A program made the position numbers and the translations under genes. Under the pieces are notes generated by a model that saw nothing but the letters and a program-made list of their open reading frames with translations, made no database searches and had not been told where the DNA came from. DNA of 64,000 nt from Quadrisphaera sp. INWT6 (GTDB taxonomy: Bacteria > Actinomycetota > Actinomycetes > Actinomycetales > Quadrisphaeraceae). Within the stretch, counting starts at the first letter, position 1. Every line of letters starts with the position of its first letter. Positions 36,272 through 44,201 of this stretch are shown one piece after another. The stretch is taken from the NCBI RefSeq assembly GCF_015390235.1, contig NZ_VUOH01000001.1, forward strand, positions 744,001 to 808,000. The letters are read 5' to 3'.

Positions 36272-36699
36272 CCGCCTCCCCCCGAAGGACGTCAGGACGG
36301 CACCCTCCCACCCGTTCCTGGCAGGGGCCTGGGACGGCGCTCGGACCTTCTCGGCAAGCCTGTCCAAGATCGCCGGGACGTCCCCCCGTCGAGGTCGGGC
36401 GGGGCGCGGCCCTAGGCTCTGGTTCCGTCGAACGGAGCACTCCGGGCGGCGCGGACCGGTGTTCCGGTAGCGCTCCGTCAGCGCCTGTAGCACAGCGCTG
36501 ATGGTGCAAGGGCGCTGCTCGCAGGGGCGGCGTGGGGAGTTGTGAGGATCGGCTCCGGGCCCCTAGCCTGCAAACAACACCGTTGTGACATAACGTTCAG
36601 CCTCAAGTTGAGGGTGAGACTTTTCCGGGGTCCTGGGGGACCTCGGCAGTACAGATCCGGGGTCGGCAGGCCCGAAGCGATCGGGGAGAGCAGGGGACC
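36272..36699 (+). promoter_or_regulatory. ftsQ-ftsZ intergenic promoter region
   Basis: A 428-bp region without a gene. It contains a TCAGCGC/GCGCTGA hairpin (36478-36501) and the block ACCGTTGTGACATAACGTTC running into CCTCAAGTTGAGG (a 6+6 inverted repeat at 36601-36613). A very similar AT-richer block precedes ftsZ in other actinomycetes. Being the least GC-rich stretch here, it is the likely ftsZ promoter and operator. GGGGAGAGCAGGGGA at 36683-36697 is the ribosome binding site. Confidence 0.65.
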
Positions 36700-38244
36700 G
36701 TGGCGGCACCGCAGAACTACTTGGCGGTCATCAAGGTGGTGGGCGTGGGCGGCGGCGGCGTGAACGCCGTCAACCGGATGATCGAGGTCGGGCTCAAGGG
36801 CGTCGAGTTCATCGCGGTGAACACCGACGCGCAGGCGCTGCTGATGAGCGACGCCGACGTGAAGCTCGACGTGGGGCGCGAGCTGACCCGCGGGCTGGGC
36901 GCCGGCGCCGACCCCGAGGTCGGCCGCAAGGCCGCCGAGGACCACGCCGAGGAGATCGAGGAGGTCCTGCGCGGGGCCGACATGGTCTTCGTCACCGCCG
37001 GGGAGGGCGGTGGCACCGGCACGGGCGGTGCGCCCGTGGTGGCCCGCATGGCCCGCGCCCTGGGCGCCCTGACCATCGGCGTCGTCACCCGCCCCTTCAC
37101 CTTCGAGGGGCGCCGGCGCGCCACCAGCGCCGAGACCGGCATCGCCGAGCTGCGCGACCAGGTCGACACGCTCATCGTCATCCCGAACGACCGGCTGCTG
37201 TCCATCAGCGACCGCGGCGTCAGCGTGCTCGACGCCTTCAAGTCGGCCGACCAGGTCCTGCTGTCCGGCGTCCAGGGCATCACCGACCTGATCACCACCC
37301 CCGGCCTGATCAACCTCGACTTCGCCGACGTGAAGTCCGTCATGAGCAACGCGGGCTCCGCGCTCATGGGCATCGGCTCCTCCCGCGGCGACAACCGCGC
37401 CGTCGAGGCCGCCGAGCTGGCGATCTCCTCCCCGCTGCTCGAGGCCAGCATCGACGGCGCGCACGGCGTGCTGCTGTCGATCCAGGGCGGCTCCGACCTC
37501 GGCCTGTTCGAGATCAACGAGGCCGCGCGCATGGTCCAGGAGGCCGCGCACCCCGAGGCCAACATCATCTTCGGCGCCGTCATCGACGACGCCTTGGGTG
37601 ACGAGGTCCGCGTGACCGTCATCGCCGCCGGCTTCGACGGAGGCGTGCCCCAGGCCCGTCGCGACGAGCGCGGCGCCCAGGCGGCCCCGGCCCAGCCGGT
37701 CGCCCCGACGGGCCGCGTGCCCGCCGTCTCGGCCCACCAGCCCACCGGCGGGGCCCCCGGGCGCCCGGCGCACAGCGGCTTCGGCGCCGGCCCCTCGGTG
37801 CCGCACCACGGCTCCCCGCAGGTGCCGGCCGCCTCCGGCCCCCGCACCGGGTCCCAGCCGGCCGTCGCGCAGCCCGCCCGCGCCGTCGACCTGCGCGGCG
37901 ACCGCGTCAGCGCCCACCGCACGGGCCAGCAGCCCGCCGTGGCCCCGGCCGAGCGCCCCAGCTGGCAGCAGCAGCCCCGGGCCGCCGCGCCCGCCTACGA
38001 GCAGGCCCCGGCCCGCGAGGACGGCTACGGCAACGACTGGCGCAGCCCGCAGGCCACGCCCAGCGCCCTGGACGACGGGCCGGCGGCCGAGCCCGCCAGC
38101 ACCGCCCCCGGTCACGGCTACGGCGGCGGCCACCTGCCCGGCCAGTACGACGGCCACGGGGCCCCCGAGCGGGAGCCCGCGCGCGCCCGCTACGGCCGCG
38201 CGACCGACCCCGAGGACCTCGACGTCCCCGACTTCCTGAAGTAG
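36700..38244 (+). CDS. ftsZ: Cell division GTPase FtsZ
   Basis: A 514-residue protein. The GTPase core has [15 protein letters not shown], tubulin signature [15 protein letters not shown] (from about 102), [10 protein letters not shown] and the T7 loop [20 protein letters not shown]. After about residue 320 there is a 180-residue Gln/Pro/Ala-rich linker, longer than usual, ending in the conserved C-terminal peptide DLDVPDFLK that binds SepF/FtsW. GTG start with a good ribosome binding site. Followed by a strong terminator. Confidence 0.97.
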   Translation: MAAPQNYLAVIKVVGVGGGGVNAVNRMIEVGLKGVEFIAVNTDAQALLMSDADVKLDVGRELTRGLGAGADPEVGRKAAEDHAEEIEEVLRGADMVFVTAGEGGGTGTGGAPVVARMARALGALTIGVVTRPFTFEGRRRATSAETGIAELRDQVDTLIVIPNDRLLSISDRGVSVLDAFKSADQVLLSGVQGITDLITTPGLINLDFADVKSVMSNAGSALMGIGSSRGDNRAVEAAELAISSPLLEASIDGAHGVLLSIQGGSDLGLFEINEAARMVQEAAHPEANIIFGAVIDDALGDEVRVTVIAAGFDGGVPQARRDERGAQAAPAQPVAPTGRVPAVSAHQPTGGAPGRPAHSGFGAGPSVPHHGSPQVPAASGPRTGSQPAVAQPARAVDLRGDRVSAHRTGQQPAVAPAERPSWQQQPRAAAPAYEQAPAREDGYGNDWRSPQATPSALDDGPAAEPASTAPGHGYGGGHLPGQYDGHGAPEREPARARYGRATDPEDLDVPDFLK

Positions 38245-38253
38245 CCCCGCTCG

Positions 38254-38290
38254 CGAGGGCCCTCCGGCGCACGTCGCCGGAGGGCCCTCG
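38254..38290 (+). terminator. Strong hairpin terminator after ftsZ
   Basis: A perfect 16-bp stem (CGAGGGCCCTCCGGCG at 38254-38269 with 38275-38290) and 5-nt loop begins 9 bp after the ftsZ stop. It should separate ftsZ from the pgeF transcript. Confidence 0.85.
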
Positions 38291-38324
38291 CCGGCTCCGA
38301 CGACGGTCGGGCAGGCTCGTCCCC

Positions 38325-39038
38325 GTGACGAGCCCGCCCGACCGTCTCGCGTCCACCCCCTCCGGCGACCCGCCCGCGACGGCGAGCGCGACCGCGCGGT
38401 GGCGGCACGACCTGCCCTCCGGGGTGCGCTGGGCCTTCAGCACCGCGCCGGACCCCGCGGCCGCGGTGGGCCTGGGCGCCGGGAGCGCCGTGGCCGCCCG
38501 GCAGGTCCACGGCGCGCGGGCGGTCCTGGTCCGCGGGCCCTGGGAGGGCGACGCGCCCGAGGCGGACGCCCTGGTCACCGACCGGCCCGGCGTCCTGCTG
38601 GCCGTGCGGGTGGCCGACTGCGTGCCCGTGCTGCTGGCCGACCCGGCCGCGGGTGTGGTCGGGGTCGCGCACGCCGGCCGCCGCGGCATGGACGCCGGCG
38701 TGGTCGCCGCCGCCGTCGCCCTGATGGCCGAGGTCGGTGCGGAGCCCGCGCGCACGCGGGCGGTGCTCGGCCCGTCGGTGTGCGGCCGCTGCTACGAGGT
38801 GCCCGCCGCGATGCGCGACGACGTCGCCTCGCGCCACCCCGTCACCGCCACCCGCACCTGGCGCGCGACGCCGGGGCTCGACGTGGCCGCCGGGGTGCTG
38901 GAGCAGCTGGCCGCGCTCGGCGTCGCCGCGGAGCAGGTGCCCGGGTGCACCGTGGAGGACGAGGCGCTCGGCTCGGTGCGGCGCTCCGGCCCCGACGCCC
39001 CGCGCTGGAGCGGCCTGGCCTGGCGGGAGCTCCCGTGA
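38325..39038 (+). CDS. pgeF: Multicopper-oxidase-fold peptidoglycan editing factor (PgeF/YfiH)
   Basis: A 237-residue laccase-domain protein: AARQVHGARAV, DALVTDRPGVLLAVRVADCV, GVVGVAHAGRRGMDAGV and GPSVCGRCYEVP carry the His/Cys metal-binding set of the family. PgeF corrects peptidoglycan precursors wrongly carrying L-serine; the family also has purine nucleoside activities. Located as usual between ftsZ and yggS; GTGA overlap with yggS. Confidence 0.9.
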   Translation: MTSPPDRLASTPSGDPPATASATARWRHDLPSGVRWAFSTAPDPAAAVGLGAGSAVAARQVHGARAVLVRGPWEGDAPEADALVTDRPGVLLAVRVADCVPVLLADPAAGVVGVAHAGRRGMDAGVVAAAVALMAEVGAEPARTRAVLGPSVCGRCYEVPAAMRDDVASRHPVTATRTWRATPGLDVAAGVLEQLAALGVAAEQVPGCTVEDEALGSVRRSGPDAPRWSGLAWRELP

Positions 39039-39775
39039 GCGGGGGGCGGGCGCACGAGCTGGCGACCTCGCTGGCGGAGGTGCGCCAGCGGGTGTCCGAC
39101 GCCGAGCGCGCGGCCGGTCGGCCCGCCGGTGGCGTGGTCCTGGTGGTGGTGACCAAGACCTTCCCGGCCTCCGACGTGCGGCTGCTCGCCGCGTGCGGCG
39201 CCGTCGACGTGGGGGAGAGCCGCGAGCCCGAGGCCGGGCGCAAGGCGGCGGACTGCGCCGACCTCGACCTGCGCTGGCACCAGGTGGGCCAGGTGCAGAC
39301 CAGGAAGGCCGCGGCGGTGGCGGCGTGGGCCGACGTCGTCCACTCCGCCGACAGGCTCCGCCTCGTCGGAGCGCTCGAGCGCGGGCACCGGCGCGCGCTC
39401 GAGGAGGGCGCCCGGCCCGAGGGGCACGTCCTCGAGGTGCTGGTCCAGGTCGACCTCGGTGACGAGCCGCCCGGCGGGGAGGCGGGGGGCCGCGGCGGGG
39501 CCGCCCCGCGCGACCTGGCCGAGCTCGCGGACGCCGTCGCCGCCTCCGAGGGTCTCCGCCTGGGCGGCCTCATGGCGGTGGCGCCGCTCGGCGTCGACCC
39601 CCGCGAGCCCTTCGCGCGGCTCGCGGAGCTGTCGGCGCGCCTGCGCCGGGACCACCCCGGGGCCACGGCGGTGTCGGCCGGCATGAGCGGAGACCTGGAG
39701 GCCGCCGTCTCCGCGGGCGCGACACACGTGCGCGTCGGCCGCGCCGTGCTGGGCGCGAGGCCGCCCATCGTGTAA
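39035..39775 (+). CDS. Pyridoxal-phosphate homeostasis protein (YggS/PLPBP)
   Basis: A 246-residue single-domain alanine-racemase-like barrel: VVLVVVTKTFPASDVRLLAA (PLP lysine in VTKTF), DVGESREPEAGRK, LRWHQVGQVQTRK and LSAGMSGD-type VSAGMSGDLEAAV with THVRVGRAVLG. It binds PLP and buffers its level. Overlaps pgeF and precedes sepF, the conserved actinobacterial order. Confidence 0.93.
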   Translation: MSGGRAHELATSLAEVRQRVSDAERAAGRPAGGVVLVVVTKTFPASDVRLLAACGAVDVGESREPEAGRKAADCADLDLRWHQVGQVQTRKAAAVAAWADVVHSADRLRLVGALERGHRRALEEGARPEGHVLEVLVQVDLGDEPPGGEAGGRGGAAPRDLAELADAVAASEGLRLGGLMAVAPLGVDPREPFARLAELSARLRRDHPGATAVSAGMSGDLEAAVSAGATHVRVGRAVLGARPPIV

Positions 39776-39881
39776 CTTCTGTGACTAGCGAGACGAATGT
39801 GAACCTCTGAGCCAGGCGGGTCGCACGGGTCTCAAGGGTCGCAGGAGTTCACCGGGGTTCGCAGAGCGGGAGGAGACGGTC

Positions 39882-40364
39882 ATGGCTGGAGCGCTGCACA
39901 AGTCGATGGTGTGGATGGGACTGCGGGAGGACGACCCCCGCTACGCCGAGTCCCGCGAGCTCGAGGCGTGGGAGGAGAACGACGTGGACGACACCGCCGA
40001 CGACGACTCCGACTACCGCGCCGAGGTGACCCCCATCACCCGCGACCGGCCCGCCACCCGCTTCGCCGCCGCGCCGTCGCCGGCCGCGGACCTGCGCCGC
40101 ATCACCACGATCCACCCCCGCACGTACAACGAGGCCAAGGCCATCGGCGAGTGCTTCCGCGGCGGCGTGCCGGTGATCATGAACCTCACCGACATGACCG
40201 ACGCCGACGCCAAGCGCCTCGTCGACTTCTCCGCCGGGCTGGTCTTCGGGCTGCACGGCAACATCGAGCGCGTGACCAACAAGGTCTTCCTGCTCTCCCC
40301 GGCCCACGTCGAGGTCACGGGAGAGCCGGTCGCCCCGGTCAAGGCGGTCTTCAACCAGTCCTGA
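39882..40364 (+). CDS. sepF: Cell division protein SepF
   Basis: A 160-residue protein: amphipathic N-terminal membrane-binding helix ([14 protein letters not shown]), an acidic linker (30-55) and the SepF core ([49 protein letters not shown]). It anchors FtsZ to the membrane in actinobacteria, which lack FtsA. GGGAGGAGACGGTC precedes the ATG. Confidence 0.96.
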   Translation: MAGALHKSMVWMGLREDDPRYAESRELEAWEENDVDDTADDDSDYRAEVTPITRDRPATRFAAAPSPAADLRRITTIHPRTYNEAKAIGECFRGGVPVIMNLTDMTDADAKRLVDFSAGLVFGLHGNIERVTNKVFLLSPAHVEVTGEPVAPVKAVFNQS

Positions 40365-40415
40365 GACGGCCTCCCGCCGCTCGGGTGGCGTGCGGCCTCC
40401 CCAACCGCCCGTCAC

Positions 40416-40445
40416 GAGGGGGCACCGCTGCCGCGGTGCCCCCTC
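40416..40445 (+). terminator. Hairpin between sepF and yggT
   Basis: A perfect 13-bp stem (GAGGGGGCACCGC, 40416-40428, with 40433-40445) and 4-nt loop lies 51 bp after sepF. Flanking CACGAG and CTCGTG could extend it. Confidence 0.75.
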
Positions 40446-40502
40446 CGCGCGTCTCGTGCACAGGTGGCCCCCGCGGTCACCGGTCTCAGGGATGATGGAG
40501 CG

Positions 40503-40802
40503 GTGAGCCTGGTCTTCTCCCTGCTGTACTTCGTGGTGCTGCTCTTCTTCATCCTGCTGATCGGCAGGCTGGTGCTCGAGTGGGTGCAGGTGTTCGCGAG
40601 GGACTGGCGCCCCCGCGGCGCGGCCCTCGTCATCGCTGAAGTCGTCTACACCGTGACCGACCCGCCGCTGCGCGGGCTGCGCCGCGTCATCCGCCCGATC
40701 CGCATCGGCAGCATCCAGCTCGACCTGGCCTTCCTCATCCTGGCCCTGGGCTGCTCGGTGCTGATGGGCGTGCTGTCGAGCGCGGCGGCCCGTTCCGTCT
40801 GA
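40503..40802 (+). CDS. YggT-family membrane protein
   Basis: A 99-residue protein with two membrane helices (about 2-24 and 73-95) around VYTVTDPPLRGLRRVIRPIR, the YggT signature. It lies between sepF and divIVA, the standard actinobacterial location, and is thought to aid division or envelope integrity; the mechanism is unknown. GTG 40503 matches the family's N-terminus. Confidence 0.9.
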   Translation: MSLVFSLLYFVVLLFFILLIGRLVLEWVQVFARDWRPRGAALVIAEVVYTVTDPPLRGLRRVIRPIRIGSIQLDLAFLILALGCSVLMGVLSSAAARSV

Positions 40803-40937
40803 CCGGCTCCCACCCCGGGCGGGACACACCGCCCTCAGACTCCTGCCCGCATCCGCGGCGGAGGTCGGCTACCGTGGCCCGCGATCGCTCGCGTGCCCGG
40901 TGCGCTCCACCGCGGTGACTCTCGAAGAGGTGACCAC

Positions 40938-41600
40938 ATGGCGCTGACGCCCGAGGACGTTGTCAACAAGAGGTTCCAGCCGACCAAGTTCCGCGAGGGC
41001 TACGACCAGGACGAGGTCGACGACTTCCTCGACGAGGTCGTCGGCGAGCTGCGCCGCCTGACGGCGGAGAACGAGCAGCTGCAGCAGAGCCTGTCGACCT
41101 GCGAGCGCCGCGTGTCCGAGCTGAGCCGCAGCGGTGCGGCCCAGGCCCCCGCCCCGGCGCCCGCGCCCGCCCCGGTCCCCGTGCAGCAGCAGGCCCCCGC
41201 CGCGCTCGCCGGCCCGCTCGGCGGCCAGCCGCTGGAGTCCGCCACCGGCATGCTCGCCCTGGCGCAGAAGCTCCACGACGACTTCGTCCGCAGCGGCGAG
41301 GAGCAGCGCGACCAGATCCTCGGCGAGGCCAAGGAGCGCGCGTCGCGCCTGGTGCGCGAGGCCGAGGACAAGCACCGCCAGACCCTGGGCAGCCTCGAGC
41401 AGGAGCGCTCGCTGCTCGAGCGCAAGATCGACGAGCTGCGCATCTTCGAGCGCGACTACCGCAACCGCATGAAGTCGTACCTCGAGTCGCAGCTGCGCGA
41501 CCTCGAGACCCGCAGCAGCGGCGGCGCCGGTGCGACCAACGGCCGTCCCGCCTCCCCGGCGCAGGACGTCGGGTACGCCTTCGGCGGCGGTGCTAGCTGA
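40938..41600 (+). CDS. divIVA: Polar growth protein DivIVA (Wag31)
   Basis: A 220-residue protein: conserved N-terminal domain MALTPEDVVNKRFQPTKFRE with GYDQDEVDDFLDEVV, coiled coil (about 36-65), an Ala/Pro linker (70-95), a second coiled coil (110-190), and a Gly/Ala-rich end. It scaffolds polar or septal wall synthesis. The ATG follows GAAGAGGTGACC. Its stop overlaps the probable CTG start of lspA. Confidence 0.95.
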   Translation: MALTPEDVVNKRFQPTKFREGYDQDEVDDFLDEVVGELRRLTAENEQLQQSLSTCERRVSELSRSGAAQAPAPAPAPAPVPVQQQAPAALAGPLGGQPLESATGMLALAQKLHDDFVRSGEEQRDQILGEAKERASRLVREAEDKHRQTLGSLEQERSLLERKIDELRIFERDYRNRMKSYLESQLRDLETRSSGGAGATNGRPASPAQDVGYAFGGGAS

Positions 41601-42226
41601 GCGAGCCCGCGGCCTCTCCGGCGGAGCGCTCCGGCGCCAGCGCCGCTGAGGGCCACCCCGAGCCCTCGTCCGAGCAGACCGCTCACGACGAGGAGCTCGG
41701 CCGCGCCCGGACGGTCAAGGCCCGCCGCCTGCGCCGGTTCCTCGCGGTGGTGGCCCTCATCGGCCTCGCCGCCGACCAGGTCACCAAGGCCCTCGCCGTC
41801 GCGCTGCTGACGCCGGGGGAGCCGGTGCCCGTGGTCGGTGACGTGCTGCAGCTGGTGCTGCTGCGCAACCCCGGTGCGGCCTTCTCCTTCGCCACGGGCG
41901 CCACCTGGGTGTTCACGCTCATCGCCGTGGTGGTGGTCGTCGCGGTGCTCCGCGTCTCCCGCAAGCTCGGCAGCCGCACCTGGGCGCTCGCCCTCGGGCT
42001 GCTGCTGGCGGGGGCCACCGGCAACCTGGTCGACCGCCTGGTGCGCGCCCCCGGGTTCGCCCGCGGGCACGTCGTCGACTTCCTCGCGCTGCCGAACTGG
42101 CCGGTCTTCAACGTCGCCGACTCGATGATCTGCACCGCGGCGGCGCTCATCGTGCTGCTCGCGCTGCGCGGCACCGAGATCGACGGGCGCCGGGCCACCG
42201 GACGCCGCGGAGCGCCCCGGGCGTGA
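41597..42226 (+). CDS. lspA: Lipoprotein signal peptidase II
   Basis: A membrane aspartyl protease with four helices: [53 protein letters not shown] (first catalytic Asp) and [11 protein letters not shown] (second). It removes signal peptides from prolipoproteins. The conventional first start in the frame (GTG 41747) cuts into helix 1. A CTG at 41597 overlapping the divIVA stop (CTGA) gives 209 residues with an acidic N-terminal extension as seen in other actinobacterial LspA. I prefer it, although CTG starts are rare; the only upstream codon in frame is a TAG at 41594. Confidence 0.85.
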   Translation: MSEPAASPAERSGASAAEGHPEPSSEQTAHDEELGRARTVKARRLRRFLAVVALIGLAADQVTKALAVALLTPGEPVPVVGDVLQLVLLRNPGAAFSFATGATWVFTLIAVVVVVAVLRVSRKLGSRTWALALGLLLAGATGNLVDRLVRAPGFARGHVVDFLALPNWPVFNVADSMICTAAALIVLLALRGTEIDGRRATGRRGAPRA

Positions 42227-42287
42227 GGGTCCCGGGCTGCTCCGGGCACCACCTGGCCGGAGCACCCCGCCGCATGCACGACCATGG

Positions 42288-43223
42288 ATGACCGTGGCTG
42301 AGACCAGGTCCCTCCCCGTTCCCGACGGGCTCGACGGCGAGCGCCTCGACGCGGGCCTGTCCCGCCTGCTGGGGCTCTCGCGCTCCCGCGTCGCCGAGGT
42401 GGCCGCCGACGGGGGGATAGCCCTCGACGGCGTCGCCGTCGGCAAGTCCGACCGGCTGCGCGCCGGCGCCTGGCTCGAGGTGACCCTGCCCGACCCCCCG
42501 GCGGCCCCCCAGGTGGTGGCCGAGCCCGTCGAGGGCCTGGCGGTCGTGCACGACGACGACGACCTCGTCGTCGTCGACAAGCCCGTCGGCGTCGCCGCGC
42601 ACCCCTCCCCGGGGTGGACCGGGCCCACGGTCATCGGCGGGCTGGCGGGCGCCGGCTACCGCATCTCGACGTCGGGCGCCGCCGAGCGCCAGGGCGTGGT
42701 GCACCGCCTCGACGTCGGCACCTCGGGCCTGATGGTGGTCGCCAAGAGCGAGCACGCCTACTCGGTGCTGAAGGACGCGTTCCGCGAGCGGACGGTCGAG
42801 AAGACGTACCACGCGCTGGTCCAGGGCCACCCCGACCCGAGCGCCGGCACCGTCGACGCCCCCATCGGCCGCCACCCCTCCTCGGACTGGAAGTGGGCGG
42901 TCACCTCGGCGGGCAAGCCGAGCGTCACCCACTACGAGACCCTCGAGGCGTTCCGGGCGGCGTCGCTGCTGGAGGTCCACCTCGAGACCGGGCGGACCCA
43001 CCAGATCCGGGTGCACATGAGCGCGCTGCGCCACCCCTGCGTGGGCGACCTGACCTACGGCGCCGACCCTGCGCTCGCCAAGCGCCTGGGGCTGACCCGC
43101 CAGTGGCTGCACGCCGTCGGGCTGGGGTTCCACCACCCGGCCACCGGCGAGTGGGTCTCCTTCACCAGCAGCTACCCGGCTGACCTCCAGAACGCCCTCG
43201 ACCAGCTGGCCGAGCCCGTCTGA
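42288..43223 (+). CDS. rluD: RluA-family 23S rRNA pseudouridine synthase
   Basis: A 311-residue enzyme: N-terminal S4 RNA-binding domain ([20 protein letters not shown]), then the catalytic domain with [31 protein letters not shown] (catalytic D142), [11 protein letters not shown] and [10 protein letters not shown]. It follows lspA as in many bacteria. The target within 23S rRNA (RluD type) is inferred from position. ATG 42288 fits; GTG 42294 is an alternative. Confidence 0.9.
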   Translation: MTVAETRSLPVPDGLDGERLDAGLSRLLGLSRSRVAEVAADGGIALDGVAVGKSDRLRAGAWLEVTLPDPPAAPQVVAEPVEGLAVVHDDDDLVVVDKPVGVAAHPSPGWTGPTVIGGLAGAGYRISTSGAAERQGVVHRLDVGTSGLMVVAKSEHAYSVLKDAFRERTVEKTYHALVQGHPDPSAGTVDAPIGRHPSSDWKWAVTSAGKPSVTHYETLEAFRAASLLEVHLETGRTHQIRVHMSALRHPCVGDLTYGADPALAKRLGLTRQWLHAVGLGFHHPATGEWVSFTSSYPADLQNALDQLAEPV

Positions 43224-43236
43224 CCCCTCGGCCCTC

Positions 43237-43348
43237 CCCGCAGCCGAGCGCCTGGCTGCGGTTCTGGGGCTTGATGGAACCGCAGTCGAGCGCCTGGTTG
43301 CGGTTCTGGGGTCCCCTGGAACCGCAGCCGAGCGCCTGGTTGCGGTTC
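43237..43348. repeat. Second three-copy tandem array with 42-bp period
   Basis: Copies at 43237-43264, 43279-43306 and 43321-43348 share the 28-bp unit of the array at 13504-13615 (AACCGCAGYCGAGCG ... CCTGGYTGCGGTT). Spacers (CTGGGGCTTGATGG, CTGGGGTCCCCTGG) differ from those of the first array but keep 14-bp length. Again the first copy has CCCC instead of AACC. It fills the gap between convergent rluD and the DUF402 gene and could act as a bidirectional terminator. Confidence 0.85.
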
Positions 43349-43353
43349 CGGGG

Positions 43354-43959
43354 TCAGGCGGGGGGCAGCTGCGGCGGCGGCCACGCGGGGTCCGGCAGCC
43401 AGCGGTCCCAGTCCGCCCCGAAGGGCCACGCGCCGGCGTGCGCGGCGGTCCGTGCGCGCTCACCCGCGGCCTCGATCTCCGCCACGTCGTCCGCGGTGAG
43501 GGCGCCGACCTCGTGCAGCCACGCCAGCTCGTCGGCGTCCTTCGTGCGCACCGACCAGCCGCCGGCGGACGGGACGACGACGAGGTCCAGGGTCCAGTCG
43601 TCGGTGTGGAACCCGGCGGGCGTGCGCACCCAGGGCTGCTCGAGGTTGACGTAGCGGTCGCGCGACCAGCCGCCCGGCCCCAGCCAGCGCCACACCGACC
43701 AGGGCTCGCCCCACCGGTGGACCTTGACCACGGCATCGCCCCACCACGTCGTCGTGGTCGGAGGCCCGTCCACGTCGCCGGTCAGCAGGAGCCGCTCCCG
43801 CGGACCTCGCCGCGGACCTGACGGCACCAGGACCCCCGACCCGGGGAGGTGGCACACGGCCACCAGGTCGGGGGAGTCCTCGAGCACGACGCCGGCGTGC
43901 ACCCAGGTGGCCGTCGCGCCGGGGGCGAGCACCGGCTGCTCTGACGAGCCGAGGACCAC
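43354..43959 (-). CDS. DUF402 domain protein
   Basis: A 201-residue protein with the DUF402 core: WSVWRWLGPGGWSRDRYVNL, TPAGFHTDDWTLDLVVVPSA, RTKDADELAWLHEVGALTADD. The aromatic and Asp pattern (RYVNL...DD..LDLVV...D.DE) fits the FomD/Ntdp fold, whose members hydrolyse nucleoside di- or triphosphates or nucleotide-linked phosphonates. The substrate here is unknown. GTG 43959 is the first start in the frame. Confidence 0.8.
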   Translation of the reverse strand: MVLGSSEQPVLAPGATATWVHAGVVLEDSPDLVAVCHLPGSGVLVPSGPRRGPRERLLLTGDVDGPPTTTTWWGDAVVKVHRWGEPWSVWRWLGPGGWSRDRYVNLEQPWVRTPAGFHTDDWTLDLVVVPSAGGWSVRTKDADELAWLHEVGALTADDVAEIEAAGERARTAAHAGAWPFGADWDRWLPDPAWPPPQLPPA

Positions 43960-44030
43960 GACCTGGCCGCGAGCGAAGACTACCGCGCGAGGCTAGCCGC
44001 CGGGCGCCCGCTGCAGCGGGGGTGCGCTGC

Positions 44031-44097
44031 ACCGGAGGCCCATGATCACGGGGGGGGGGGGGGGGAGGGTGCTCCGGACGCCCATGGTCACGGCGGG
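44031..44097 (-). repeat. Two inverted copies of the GTGATCATGGG repeat flanking a G16 run
   Basis: Read on the minus strand, CCGTGATCATGGGCCTCCGG (44032-44051) and CCCGCCGTGACCATGGGCGT (44078-44097, continuing to 44069) belong to the family at 12383 and 47843. Between them on the plus strand is an uninterrupted run of 16 G (44050-44065), a likely replication- and sequencing-slippage site. The region is upstream of the ABC exporter genes. Confidence 0.7.
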
Positions 44098-44147
44098 GGT
44101 GATCGACGGGGGTGGCAGCCGGGGCGGGACCGGGGGACACTGGGACC

Positions 44148-44201
44148 GTGCTAGTTGCTCTGGAGAACCGCTTCTGGCGGGGGACGGCGCAGGCCCGGTG
44201 A
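44148..44201 (+). CDS. Possible 17-codon leader peptide upstream of ABC exporter
   Basis: GTG 44148 begins a 17-codon frame (VLVALENRFWRGTAQAR) whose TGA overlaps the exporter start as GTGA, the same coupling arrangement used throughout this genome. It has no ribosome binding site, so it could only be a leaderless or coupled leader. It may be chance in GC-rich DNA; the junction geometry is the only support. Confidence 0.3.
   Translation: MLVALENRFWRGTAQAR

Noticed and set aside
36478-36501. Hairpin before ftsZ as a riboswitch
   Set aside because: A single 7-bp stem without aptamer-like conserved elements; kept only as part of the promoter region.
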